From NCBI GenBank assembly GCA_910574835.1, contig CAJTDE010000018.1, positions 24,020 to 88,019 on the forward strand: 64,000 nucleotides of DNA, given 5' to 3'. The position numbers were made by a program, and so were the translations under genes. This DNA comes from Clostridia bacterium. Lineage in GTDB: Bacteria; Bacillota; Clostridia; Lachnospirales; Lachnospiraceae. The notes beneath the pieces are model-generated. The model saw only the letters and a list, made by a program, of their open reading frames with translations. It was not told the DNA's origin and made no database searches. This document shows positions 22,727-31,060 of this stretch, piece after piece. The first letter of the stretch is position 1. Every line of letters begins with the position of its first letter.

Positions 22727-23650
22727 ATGAGAATAGGATTACATGATGCGGAAAAATCGCATTTTAAATCAAAGAGCTTTCCGAATTTGGCATTGATGAA
22801 AATATCTGCGTGGCATAAGAATTTTGGTGATGATGTGGAATGGTGGAATCCTCTGTATAAATATGACCGAGTATACAGCAGTAAAATATTTGATTTTACA
22901 CCTGTAGATCCATATCTTCCGGAAGATACGATCCGCGGAGGAACAGGATACCGGGATATTCCATTGAATCAGGATTTGCCATCAGAAATTGATAATATGT
23001 TCCCTGACTATAGTATTTACCCGGAATGTGATTATGCGGTCGGATATCTTACAAGGGGATGTATCAGAAATTGTCGTTGGTGTGTTGTTCCGAAGAAAGA
23101 AGGACAGATTAGGCCATATAGATACTGGCAGGATATTGTGAGAAAGGATACGAACAAGCTTGTACTGATGGACAATAATATTCTGGCTTGCAAATATGGG
23201 ATATCGCAGCTTGAAAGTTTGATAGGGAGCGGGTATAGGATTGATCTTAATCAGGGAATGGATGCAAGGCTTGTGGATTCTCGTGTGGCGGAGATTTTGT
23301 CAAAGTTGGACTGGCTCCGTTATATCAGATTTTCGTGTGATCAAAAATCACAGGTAGATCCAATCCGGCAGGTAGTTGATATGCTGATACAATATGGTGT
23401 CAGACCTTACAGGATATTTATCTACATACTTGTTACGTTGGATTTAAAGGATGCATCGGAAAGAGTGGAAGCGTTGAAAGACTATCCGGGAATTAATCTT
23501 TATGCTCAAGCGGAAAGAAATGAGAGACAGGGAATAGTACCAAATAAGGCGCAACTGGAATTTGCCCAGAGGTACATATACAGTGGGATATACCGGAAAG
23601 AAACATGGAAAGAGTATTGCGGTAAAAGAGGATTTAGTCAGGAGGGGTGA
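22727..23650 (+). CDS. radical SAM protein
   Basis: 307 residues, ATG with AGGAGGGGAA upstream. The iron-sulfur motif is GCIRNCRWCVVP (about residues 110-121; CxxxCxxC). The N-terminal ~100 residues (ISAWHKNFGDDVEWW) look like the cobalamin-binding-type fold that precedes many radical SAM domains. DNNILA and DLNQGMDARLV fit the following barrel strands. Length is short for the B12 class. Located between the PP-loop gene and dam; a role in modifying DNA or RNA is inferred from that context. Confidence 0.85.
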   Translation: MRIGLHDAEKSHFKSKSFPNLALMKISAWHKNFGDDVEWWNPLYKYDRVYSSKIFDFTPVDPYLPEDTIRGGTGYRDIPLNQDLPSEIDNMFPDYSIYPECDYAVGYLTRGCIRNCRWCVVPKKEGQIRPYRYWQDIVRKDTNKLVLMDNNILACKYGISQLESLIGSGYRIDLNQGMDARLVDSRVAEILSKLDWLRYIRFSCDQKSQVDPIRQVVDMLIQYGVRPYRIFIYILVTLDLKDASERVEALKDYPGINLYAQAERNERQGIVPNKAQLEFAQRYIYSGIYRKETWKEYCGKRGFSQEG

Positions 23651-23651
23651 T

Positions 23652-23750
23652 ATGAGCAGAGTAAGATCAATTCTATTCAATACAGACAATCCCTGGGTAT
23701 GGGTGATAGAATTTGAGCCATGCGAAAAGCCTGACGGGTGGCCGGAATGA
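23652..23750 (+). CDS. 32-residue phage peptide
   Basis: ATG 23652 with AGGAGGGGTGAT upstream; sequence MSRVRSILFNTDNPWVWVIE then FEPCEKPDGWPE. Its stop overlaps the dam start (ATGA). Probably translated and couples the radical SAM and methyltransferase genes. Confidence 0.5.
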   Translation: MSRVRSILFNTDNPWVWVIEFEPCEKPDGWPE

Positions 23751-24541
23751 GAGCAATAATGAAATACCCTGGCAGTAAGTGGAGCCTTGCAAAATGGATC
23801 ATAGATTTCTTTCCGGAGCATCATAGCTATTTGGAGCCTTTCTTTGGCAGCGGAGCTGTCCTCTTTAACAAACCAAGAAGCCACATAGAGACTGTAAATG
23901 ACTTAGATGGCAATGTGGTTAATTTGTTCGAGTGGATTAAGAGGGACCCGGAGCGTTTGGCCCATGAGATTTATTATACACCTTATGCCCGGCAGGTCTA
24001 TGAGGATGTTTTTGCTATGGTTCCAGAGGACAGTTTTGAGAGGGCGGTCAATTTTTATATCCGGTTAAATATGGGACACGGATTCCGCACAAACGGAGAG
24101 AAGGTTGGCTGGAAGAACGATGTACAGGGCAGAGAAAGGGCTTACGCCTCACAAGATTGGTGCAACTTACCGGGAAAGATTATGCAGGCTGCTGAAAGGC
24201 TTCGGGGTGTCCAGATTGAGAATCGGCCAGCTGTGGAGCTGATAGAAAGATTTAATTATCCCAATGTGCTTATTTATCTGGACCCTCCTTACGTGCTTAG
24301 CACCAGAAGTGGCAAACAGTACAAATATGAGCTGGATGATAAAGGCCAGATTAAGTTGCTGGATGTAGCACTGGCCCACAAAGGGCCGTTACTGATATCA
24401 GGTTATGACAATGAGTTGTACAATGACCGTCTGCATGAGTGGCATCGGGAAGAGACTACTTGTTACTCGCAAGTATGCAGTAAAAAGCGGGAAATATTGT
24501 GGATGAATTTTGAGCCAGAGAAGCAATTGAGCTTGTTTTAA
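23747..24541 (+). CDS. Dam-family DNA adenine N6-methyltransferase
   Basis: 264 residues from ATG 23747. Motif I is YPGSKWSLAKWI ... LEPFFGSGAVLF (about 6-46), with NDLDGNVVNLF (motif II region). The catalytic DPPY is in LIYLDPPYVLS (about 180-190). The D12/Dam class modifies the exocyclic amino group of adenine. It overlaps the small gene before it. Possible roles are anti-restriction, timing of packaging, or marking phage DNA. The recognition site cannot be read from sequence. Confidence 0.9.
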   Translation: MRAIMKYPGSKWSLAKWIIDFFPEHHSYLEPFFGSGAVLFNKPRSHIETVNDLDGNVVNLFEWIKRDPERLAHEIYYTPYARQVYEDVFAMVPEDSFERAVNFYIRLNMGHGFRTNGEKVGWKNDVQGRERAYASQDWCNLPGKIMQAAERLRGVQIENRPAVELIERFNYPNVLIYLDPPYVLSTRSGKQYKYELDDKGQIKLLDVALAHKGPLLISGYDNELYNDRLHEWHREETTCYSQVCSKKREILWMNFEPEKQLSLF

Positions 24542-24572
24542 AAAATTAAGTTTTAAACGGAGAAAAATCTTA

Positions 24573-24706
24573 TATCAGATATAGAAGTAATTGAGAGTTT
24601 TAATAATGCATGGAGAGCATTGGCAAGAACTGATATAGATGAAACCCAACGGGTAGCAATGGTTTCAGGAATCTTTAAAAGATTAAGGTTTAGGAGGGCA
24701 GAATGA
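24573..24706 (+). CDS. possible small gene without a canonical start
   Basis: An open frame of about 44 codons (SDIEVIESFNNAWRALARTD then IDETQRVAMVSGIFKRLRF) ends TGA inside the next ATG (ATGA). A ribosome-like CGGAG lies at about 24559, but only ATA or CTT codons are at the right distance, so initiation is unclear. Confidence 0.3.
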
Positions 24707-25049
24707 AGAAAAAGGTTATAAATATGATTGGATGCTTCATTGCAAGATGGATAATAGGTAGCTTTAAGGATGGGCTTATGGTAAAGCGAAAAGCTGGTGC
24801 GGAGCAGATAATAACAGTTTTTTCTGTACAGGCATATAAAAATATCATCATACCAGCCATACGAAGAACTGTTGATGGACCTTTTCGGGTGGGAGACGTT
24901 GTGACGGATACTTTGGTGAAATTGTTATTACAGGAATAACCAATGGAACGCTAAGAGGTTATAGTCGGAAAGATGGTATGGTATTTAATGGGTTAGACAG
25001 CCAGAAATTTAAAAGAGTAGTTGGATATGTTGAGCTAAAAATAAGTTAG
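24703..25049 (+). pseudogene. phage protein with probable frameshift near 24905
   Basis: From ATG 24703 (AGGAGGGCAG upstream) the frame reads MKKKVINMIGCFIARW ... GPFRVGDVVTD and then a tail ending at 24939. In another frame, starting at the same place, a convincing continuation GYFGEIVITGITNGTLRGYS ... KRVVGYVELKIS runs to TAG at 25047-25049. The two halves together would give a ~115-residue protein. Either the gene is frameshifted, or recoding or a sequencing error is involved. Its end overlaps the convergent gene at 25046. Confidence 0.5.
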
Positions 25050-25612
25050 GAGTACCCAGTAAGATAATTAATAAGCAGAGGTGTACCATATAATGTCTTT
25101 TCATCTGCATTAATATTAAGTAATAAAAAAATAACAGTTACTGGTATTTTTTTATTATGATAAATAAGCTCTGAACTCAATGAAGTAACATTGTTCAGAA
25201 ATATTAAATTTGATGTTGAACAGGTTACAATTAAATTGTTATAATAATCGTTTTCTAATTTTATATAAAAATTTAGATTTTTGTTCGTTTTTTCATAATA
25301 ATTTAAATCAACTAATAAACCGGTATCAGTTTCTTCTGCTTGGTGTAGAAACATGAAACCATGACATTGATAAAAAAAATGCTCTTTAAATTTAGAAAAA
25401 CGATTATCAATTTTTTTAAATTTTTTCTTTCGCTTTAAGTATTTTATAACTTTATAGAATTTATATTCTATTGAATTTTTGGAGTAAGCAATATTTGATA
25501 CAATTATTTTTAAATTTATTTTTAAATCAGAAAAAGGATTGAAGAATTTTTTATTAAGTTCGGTCTCTTTAAAAATATTGTTGACTTTATTTTCTGAGAA
25601 ATAAATTATCAT
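25046..25612 (-). CDS. AT-rich minus-strand cargo gene of unknown function
   Basis: 188 residues from ATG 25612 (AAAGGAAAATAAT upstream). Lys/Asn/Ile-rich, opens MIIYFSENKVNNIFKETELN. An aromatic, basic centre (FYKVIKYLKRKKKFKKIDNR) precedes a beta-rich C-terminal half. The region is far more AT-rich than its neighbours and is read against the operon, so it was probably acquired separately and is expressed in lysogens. No family recognised with confidence. Confidence 0.55.
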   Translation of the reverse strand: MIIYFSENKVNNIFKETELNKKFFNPFSDLKINLKIIVSNIAYSKNSIEYKFYKVIKYLKRKKKFKKIDNRFSKFKEHFFYQCHGFMFLHQAEETDTGLLVDLNYYEKTNKNLNFYIKLENDYYNNLIVTCSTSNLIFLNNVTSLSSELIYHNKKIPVTVIFLLLNINADEKTLYGTPLLINYLTGYS

Positions 25613-25752
25613 ATTATTTTCCTTTTTTGCTTTGATCATAATTTGTTTAGTAGACATTGTCAATATAGATTTAGAAGGAAAAAAGTGGTTAGGACAATTG
25701 ATAAAGAAAATTTTAAATTAGGACTTAGGACAATGGGATAGAAAGGAAAGAA

Positions 25753-25974
25753 ATGTGGAAGGTATTATTTGAATATAGTGATAAATCAAAATGCAAAATC
25801 ACAGGTGCGCACAAAGAAATACCCCTAAGATTAGCCATAGATTATCACAATTTATATGGTATACACGCTATAAGGTCCATATATCAGCAGTACCCCAAGA
25901 AAGATAATCCAGAAATGGATTTGATGGAGAAAATTGAAGAGTTAGAACAACGGGAGTTTTCAATGGAGAATTAG
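25753..25974 (+). CDS. small phage protein, unknown
   Basis: 73 residues, ATG with AGAAAGGAAAGAA upstream. Opens MWKVLFEYSDKSKCKITGAH and ends in an acidic helix. This compact beta-then-helix form recurs in Clostridial phage accessory genes. No function known. Confidence 0.55.
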   Translation: MWKVLFEYSDKSKCKITGAHKEIPLRLAIDYHNLYGIHAIRSIYQQYPKKDNPEMDLMEKIEELEQREFSMEN

Positions 25975-25997
25975 GATTTAGGCCAGGAGAGGTAAGA

Positions 25998-26294
25998 ATG
26001 GAAAAAAGAACGTATAAAATGGGGCAATTAATTTATGGAGTAGAATTTGACATTGCCAACATAGAACATGCAGAAGTCAGTGGTTATTTGTTTATGGCAG
26101 AGTGCGGAGATTATATTTTATGTTCTTCCGAATATGTTGATTGCTCCGGAAATTTTAAGAGACAGCTTAAGGAGATGTATTTAGAATCGGTCAACAATTA
26201 TGGGGTTGAAATCCATATGTTACACAAAAAATGGACGTTTCCTACGATTGAGGAAGCAGATCTAGAACTTAAAAAGTTACTGTTGGATAACTAG
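25998..26294 (+). CDS. small acidic phage protein, unknown
   Basis: 98 residues, ATG with AGGAGAGGTAAG upstream. Central segment YLFMAECGDYILCSSEYV suggests beta strands; C-terminus helical (TIEEADLELKKLLLDN). Part of the run of short genes before the C5 methyltransferase. Confidence 0.55.
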   Translation: MEKRTYKMGQLIYGVEFDIANIEHAEVSGYLFMAECGDYILCSSEYVDCSGNFKRQLKEMYLESVNNYGVEIHMLHKKWTFPTIEEADLELKKLLLDN

Positions 26295-26303
26295 GAGAGA
26301 AAA

Positions 26304-26486
26304 ATGAGTGAATGGAAAGTAATGCTTAATGTAAATTTTTATCAGGTGTGGCGTCAGACCCGGCCTCTTCGTCCAGGAGAACCTATGCACAGTGGTGTCC
26401 GGGAGACGAGAGGATATTTTGAAACAGAATCAGAGGCTCAGGCGTATGCGGACAAACTAAATATGGAAGATGCGGCACTAAACTGA
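26304..26486 (+). CDS. 60-residue phage protein, unknown
   Basis: ATG with AGGAGAGAAAA upstream. Sequence features WKVMLNVNFYQVWRQTRPLR and RGYFETESEAQAYADKLN: a small alpha/beta protein of a type common in Firmicute phages, role unknown. Confidence 0.55.
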   Translation: MSEWKVMLNVNFYQVWRQTRPLRPGEPMHSGVRETRGYFETESEAQAYADKLNMEDAALN

Positions 26487-26554
26487 AATTTAGAAAAGAA
26501 AGGAGGCCGGAGCCGCTGGCCAGCGTAAAGGATATCCTGGCTCCTTTCAGAATT

Positions 26555-27916
26555 ATGATAAATGGAGAATTAATAGTAGACAACTTCGCCGGTGGTGGAG
26601 GCGCCAGTACCGGCATAGAGATGGCAACCGGGTATAGTGTGGATATTGCAATAAATCACGACCCGGAAGCTATCCGGATGCATAAGGCCAATCATCCCAA
26701 CACAAAGCATTATTGTGAAAGCGTTTGGGACATAGATCCGGTTGAAGTATGTAATGGCTATCCTGTAGCCTTGGCCTGGTTTTCTCCGGACTGTAAGCAT
26801 TTTTCCAAAGCAAAGGGCGGGAAGCCGAAGGATAAGAACATCCGAGGATTGGCATGGGTGGCACTCCGCTGGGCGGGATTGGTTAGACCCAGGGTGATTA
26901 TGTTGGAAAATGTAGAAGAGTTTAAGACATGGGGGCCGCTGAACCGGTCGCACCGGCCTATAAAGGCTAAGCGTGGATATACATATCAAAAGTTTGTTCA
27001 GCAGCTTACGGATTTAGGATATGAGGTTCAAACACGGGAATTAGTGGCGGCTGATTATGGCGCTCCGACCATGCGGAAAAGGTTTTTCCTGATTGCGCGG
27101 TGTGATGGTAAACCTATCATCTGGCCGGAACCGACACATGGCCCCAGAGACAGCGGGGCGGTTAAGGATGGCATGTTGGAGCCATACATAGGAGCGTACA
27201 CACAAATAGATTTTTCGCTCCCATGTCCATCCATATTTGATACATCGGAAGAAATCCGGAAAAAGTATGGAATCAAAGCGGTTAGACCTTTGGCGCCGAA
27301 AACCTTGGACAGAATAGGAAGAGGATTTGTAAAGTTTGTGGTTAATAATAAAGAACCTTACATATTTGAAGGTGTTTTACCGTTTTTAATTCAGTATCAC
27401 TCATATTCCGGTAAGGATGTGCGAGGGCAAAAAATTGATGAGCCTCTCATGACTCTGGATAGTTCTAACCGGTATGGGCTTGTGTGTGCGTTTATCAGCA
27501 AGTTTTACAAGAGCGGAACCGGGCAGGATTTAAGGGAACCGCTTGCCACAGTTACAACATCCCCCGGGCATTTCGGATTGGTCCAGGCATATTTGATTAA
27601 ATATTACAATAGTGGAGACGGGCAGGATATCAAAGAACCACTGGACACACTCACGACCCGGGACCGGTTCGGCCTGGTGGAAGTGTATGGTACAAAATAC
27701 CAGGTGGTAGACATTGGGCTTCGGATGCTGGAACCAAGGGAACAATATAATTGTCAGGGATTTCCGGATGATTACATTATTGACCGGGACTATTCCGGAA
27801 AATCATATTCACGCTCCGAGCAAGTCAAGCGCTGCGGCAATGCCGTGTGTCCGCCGATTCCGGCCGCATTGGTGAGAGCAAACCTGCTTGAATTGTGCTT
27901 GCACAAAAGAGGGTAG
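26555..27916 (+). CDS. DNA cytosine-5 methyltransferase
   Basis: 453 residues. SAM-binding motif I is VDNFAGGGGASTGIEMATG (about 8-26). The catalytic segment is AWFSPDCKHFSKAKGG (about 74-89), where the usual PCQ is DCK, a form known in phage C5-MTases. ENVEEF (motif VI, about 118-123), RKRFFLIARCDG (motif VIII, about 175-186) and a C-terminal GFPDDY / KRCGNAVCPP (motifs IX-X) complete the enzyme. The central region holds tandem 'PLxTLTT' target-recognition-like repeats. No cognate nuclease is adjacent, so it is probably a solitary protective methylase. Confidence 0.92.
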   Translation: MINGELIVDNFAGGGGASTGIEMATGYSVDIAINHDPEAIRMHKANHPNTKHYCESVWDIDPVEVCNGYPVALAWFSPDCKHFSKAKGGKPKDKNIRGLAWVALRWAGLVRPRVIMLENVEEFKTWGPLNRSHRPIKAKRGYTYQKFVQQLTDLGYEVQTRELVAADYGAPTMRKRFFLIARCDGKPIIWPEPTHGPRDSGAVKDGMLEPYIGAYTQIDFSLPCPSIFDTSEEIRKKYGIKAVRPLAPKTLDRIGRGFVKFVVNNKEPYIFEGVLPFLIQYHSYSGKDVRGQKIDEPLMTLDSSNRYGLVCAFISKFYKSGTGQDLREPLATVTTSPGHFGLVQAYLIKYYNSGDGQDIKEPLDTLTTRDRFGLVEVYGTKYQVVDIGLRMLEPREQYNCQGFPDDYIIDRDYSGKSYSRSEQVKRCGNAVCPPIPAALVRANLLELCLHKRG

Positions 27917-27968
27917 CAGGAGAACACAAGCAGTTTGGGAACAGTATGTATTGAGTGCGTAACAGCAT

Positions 27969-28012
27969 TTAAGAGTAAATAAAACTAAATATGAGAGATT
28001 AAGAGCAAATAA
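27969..28012 (+). repeat. iteron-like repeats upstream of tubR (candidate tubC centromere)
   Basis: TTAAGAGTAAATAA (27969-27982) and TTAAGAGCAAATAA (27999-28012) lie 30 bases apart, with weaker AGAG-type units between and after them at about 10-base spacing. Short helically phased repeats directly before tubR are the expected form of a TubR-binding centromere. Assignment rests on position. Confidence 0.5.
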
Positions 28013-28034
28013 GAGACAGGAAGGAAGGAAACGA

Positions 28035-28298
28035 GTGAACCGGATACAGTTTATTATATTGTCAAGCCTGGTGTCGGAAAGCGCCAATAATAATGTAAAT
28101 GCAATGTCAATCAAAGAGATTATTGAGAATTTGCGTTCCCTGGAATATACCTATAATTCTTTTTATAAGCATACAAAGGCGCTATTGGCAGCAGGATATA
28201 TAGCGGCAGGGCTTCCGGTGGGTAATTCCAAGACTTATTACGTAACCCAGCAAGGAAAAGAAGCATTGGAGATTGTGAAGGGAGGAGACGGAGCATGA
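28035..28298 (+). CDS. TubR-like winged-helix DNA-binding protein
   Basis: 87 residues, GTG start (AGGAAGGAAAC upstream). A winged helix is visible: IQFIILSSLVSES, SIKEIIENL, YNSFYKHTKALLAAGYI as recognition helix, and a wing NSKTYYVTQQGKEALE. It overlaps the start of the tubulin-like gene by four bases. Size, fold and position match TubR, the adaptor that binds tubC and recruits TubZ. A plain PadR-like regulator is the alternative. Confidence 0.65.
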   Translation: MNRIQFIILSSLVSESANNNVNAMSIKEIIENLRSLEYTYNSFYKHTKALLAAGYIAAGLPVGNSKTYYVTQQGKEALEIVKGGDGA

Positions 28299-29332
28299 AA
28301 AAGGAAATTGGATTTGTAGCAATAGGACAGGCAGGAGGAAACATTGGAAAGCTGTTTGAAAAGATGGGCTATACGGTTCTGTACATAAACACATCGGAGG
28401 AGGATTTGAAAACTCTTCCTGATGCAGCCCATAAGTACCATCTGGAGGGCGGTGATGGATGTAATAAAGACCGGACAAAGGCAAAGAAGCTTCTGGCCAG
28501 GAATCTTGAAAAAGTTATGAAGGAGATATCTGGGAAAGTACCTCAAAAGCTGGTATTTACTATTTTTTCTGCTGGAGGCGGGACAGGCTCCGGGATTGGC
28601 CCGGCTCTTACGGCAGTGCTGCAGCAGGAATTGGATAAAGTGACGGGAGCAATCACTATACTTCCAAGCGAAAATGAATCTGTAAAAGCTCATGTCAATG
28701 CCTGGGACTGCGTGAGGGAGCTGGCAGATATTGAAGAAATAGGAGCCTCATTTTTTATAGATAATAATTCCGATAGGGGAAAAATGAAGCTTAATGATAT
28801 TTTTGTAAAACTTCTGGATGATTTTATCAGTATTCCGGAGAAAAAGACCAGTGCGCTCGGAAATATTGACAGGGCGGAGATTAAGGAGGTGCTGAGCACC
28901 AAAGGAGCGGCAGTTATCAGCCGTACATCCAAGCAGGATACGACTACGGCCAGAGTAATTGAGCATCTGCGCAAAGGGATATTTGCCGAAATGGATGAGG
29001 TGAAGGCGGTGAAATATATAGCTATATTGGCAGCAGGATCCCAGACAACAATTAATCTGCAAGCTTTGCAGGCCGAGTTTGGGACTGCATACGATATCTT
29101 TCAGGGATTCGAGGCGGAACAGACCATATGCTGCCTTAGCGGGCTGAGATTTCCGTTTTCACGAATGGAAAAGATTAAGAAAAAAGCTATGGAGAATCAG
29201 GAGGACATTGTGAATAGTTTCAATGCGGTCAATGCGAATCCTATGAGCGAGGGATTAGATTTGTTTGCAAAGGTAAAGAAGCCGGAAAAGAAGAAAGGAA
29301 GTTCCAGGGACTTATTACAAAAGTTTTTGTAG
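28295..29332 (+). CDS. tubZ: TubZ/FtsZ-like tubulin GTPase
   Basis: 345 residues. Near the N-terminus is FVAIGQAGGNIGKLFEKMG (tubulin/FtsZ T1-type loop). FSAGGGTGSGIGP (about 88-100) is the tubulin signature GGGTGSG. GNIDRAEIKEVLSTKGAAVIS (about 188-208) supplies the T7-loop acid for GTP hydrolysis in the neighbouring subunit. The C-terminal tail is basic (KVKKPEKKKGSSRDLLQKF), as in TubZ, where it binds TubR. Lengths of 345-480 are usual for phage and plasmid TubZ. Filaments segregate low-copy plasmids or phage-plasmids, for example Clostridium botulinum phage c-st; PhuZ-type virion positioning is the other option. Confidence 0.85.
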   Translation: MKKEIGFVAIGQAGGNIGKLFEKMGYTVLYINTSEEDLKTLPDAAHKYHLEGGDGCNKDRTKAKKLLARNLEKVMKEISGKVPQKLVFTIFSAGGGTGSGIGPALTAVLQQELDKVTGAITILPSENESVKAHVNAWDCVRELADIEEIGASFFIDNNSDRGKMKLNDIFVKLLDDFISIPEKKTSALGNIDRAEIKEVLSTKGAAVISRTSKQDTTTARVIEHLRKGIFAEMDEVKAVKYIAILAAGSQTTINLQALQAEFGTAYDIFQGFEAEQTICCLSGLRFPFSRMEKIKKKAMENQEDIVNSFNAVNANPMSEGLDLFAKVKKPEKKKGSSRDLLQKFL

Positions 29333-29341
29333 GAGATACGT

Positions 29342-30196
29342 ATGGCAGGAAGGCATCATAAAGTAGGTCTTGACTACTTTGAACTGGACTGCCTGCTGAA
29401 TGATAAAATTAAATTGATACAAGCCGAATTTGGACTAAAAGGATTTGCGATAATTGTCAAGTTATACCAGAAAATATATGGTGGAAAAGGTTATTATTGT
29501 GAATGGAATGAAGATATACTATTGCTGTTTCTGGTTGAAAACGGTCTGAATAGTGATAGTAAGAATTTGATCAATGAAATAGTGCAGGCTTGTATCAGAA
29601 GGGACATTTTTTCGGAAGCTCTCTATAAAAAATTTGGGATCTTAACGTCCTATGGGGTGCAAGAAAGATACCTAAATGCTGTGTCCAAGCGTGAGAGAGT
29701 AGAACTGAAAAAAGAGTACCTTTTATTAAATGCAGGCAAAAATAATAAAAATGTAGTCATAAATTCAATTTCTGACGGAATAAATGCCATTTCTGATGGC
29801 AGAAATAAAGAGAGTAGAGTAGAGAAGAGTAGAGAAGAGAATAAAAACATATTGTGCAAAGCTGACGCAATTGCACTGTTTGAACGTTTATGGAGTCTGT
29901 ATCCATGTAAACGTGGCAAAGGGAAGGTAACAGAAAAGAAGAAAATGGAATTACTATCTATAGGTGAGGAGCATATGCTTCGCTGTATTGAACGATATAA
30001 AGCAGAATTAAAAAAAGATGCTGAATGGAGAAAACCTCAAAACGGAAGTACTTTTTTCAACTCCGGTTATATTGATTATTTGGATGAAAATTTTACGCCA
30101 ACAACTGCTTCTCAACGAAAGCGATCAGCATTTCATAATTTTGAAGAGCACCATTATGACTATAATAAACTATTGGAGCAAATTAATGGGCGATAG
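29342..30196 (+). CDS. phage replication protein with DUF4373 domain
   Basis: 284 residues. The N-terminal 120 residues (GLDYFELDCLLNDKIKLIQA ... GFAIIVKLYQKIYGGKGYYC) are the Lin1244/Lin1753-type domain, DUF4373, found in phage primosome or replisome organisers. The C-terminal part (LFERLWSLYPCKRGKGKV ... WRKPQNGSTFFNSGYIDYLDENF) is the usual phage replication tail that contacts the host helicase system. A purine-rich linker joins them. It has no phage helicase or polymerase partner, so the phage depends on the host replisome. Confidence 0.82.
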   Translation: MAGRHHKVGLDYFELDCLLNDKIKLIQAEFGLKGFAIIVKLYQKIYGGKGYYCEWNEDILLLFLVENGLNSDSKNLINEIVQACIRRDIFSEALYKKFGILTSYGVQERYLNAVSKRERVELKKEYLLLNAGKNNKNVVINSISDGINAISDGRNKESRVEKSREENKNILCKADAIALFERLWSLYPCKRGKGKVTEKKKMELLSIGEEHMLRCIERYKAELKKDAEWRKPQNGSTFFNSGYIDYLDENFTPTTASQRKRSAFHNFEEHHYDYNKLLEQINGR

Positions 30197-30245
30197 TTCA
30201 TCTCTATTGTTGGTAGCAGGATCTTGAGCGTTGGAGGGGATATGT

Positions 30246-30668
30246 ATGAACAGAATACCAAAAGATAGTTGGGCAATTATTGAGCGTGTAATACGCAGGT
30301 ATCCGGAATCTAAAAAAGAGTATGAGAGTACATACAGAAATATGTTAGCCGCGAGTTCGGAAAGCATGTCACCAGTTGCCCGTATTGGTGTTGGTCTTCC
30401 TAATTCTCCGACAGAAAGAGCTGTGATAAGAATGTTGGAGAATCCCAAAATGCAACGGCTATACAGGGAAATTCAAGCAGTAGAGGAGGTGTATAATCAG
30501 CTTCCGGGAGAATATCAAAAAGTGATACGGATTCGTTTCTGGTCTGATAGTGAGAGGAACGTACCATATCATCAGTTAACATGCAGTGTAAACTACAAGG
30601 AAGCACAGTTGAGACGAATATCCGGAAGTTTTGTGAAGAGTGTTGGTAAGAGACTTGGGGAAATGTAG
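30246..30668 (+). CDS. ArpU/RinA-type late transcription activator
   Basis: 140 residues from ATG 30246 (GGAGGGGATATGT upstream). Features include a helical N-terminus (IERVIRRYPESKKEYEST) and the sigma-region-4-like C-terminus: YNQLPGEYQKVIRIRFW followed by NYKEAQLRRISGSFVKSVGKRL. ArpU/RinA proteins activate packaging and structural operons in Firmicute phages. Its place just upstream of the late block supports this. Confidence 0.75.
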   Translation: MNRIPKDSWAIIERVIRRYPESKKEYESTYRNMLAASSESMSPVARIGVGLPNSPTERAVIRMLENPKMQRLYREIQAVEEVYNQLPGEYQKVIRIRFWSDSERNVPYHQLTCSVNYKEAQLRRISGSFVKSVGKRLGEM

Positions 30669-30756
30669 AGGTAAAAGCAGAAAGGGATATTTTCAAAGTG
30701 GAAAATCTTGTGAGTTATATTGAGTATTTGCTTTGTCACTTATAGTAGTTTGATGA

Positions 30757-30810
30757 ATTACGTAAAAATACGTAAAAATACTTGACATACGTAATGATAC
30801 GTGATAAAAT
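30757..30810 (+). promoter_or_regulatory. hicA promoter with TACGTA operator repeats
   Basis: TTGACA (30782-30787), 17-base spacer, TAAAAT (30805-30810). Four TACGTA-type motifs, two before the -35 and two inside the spacer (ATTACGTAAAAATACGTAAA; ATACGTAATGATACGTGA), make a repeated operator. HicB-type antitoxins repress their own promoter through such sites. Confidence 0.75.
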
Positions 30811-30841
30811 AAAAACATGATAAGGAAAGGAGATACAAAAG

Positions 30842-31030
30842 ATGCCAATGACTTCCCAGGAGATGATAAAACTCCTAAAGAAAAACGGTTTTGAAAGTAT
30901 CAGTCAGAATGGTTCTCATGTGAAGCTAAGAAATTCAGAAGCCGGAAAGACGGTAATCGTTCCTTATCACTCCAAAGACTTGAAAAAAGGCTTGGAGCAA
31001 ACAATACTTAAACAGGCGGGACTGAAATAA
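30842..31030 (+). CDS. hicA: HicA-type mRNA interferase toxin
   Basis: 62 residues, the usual HicA size. MTSQEMIKLLKKNGFESISQ ... GSHVKLRN gives the dsRBD-like fold with the catalytic His of the GSH(V/H) motif. VPYHSKDLKKGLEQTILKQAG is the family's second half. HicA cleaves mRNA and is neutralised by HicB. AAGGAAAGGAGATACAAAAG precedes the ATG. Confidence 0.92.
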   Translation: MPMTSQEMIKLLKKNGFESISQNGSHVKLRNSEAGKTVIVPYHSKDLKKGLEQTILKQAGLK

Positions 31031-31060
31031 GTCCTGCCGGTAAAATGGAGGTACTGGAGT

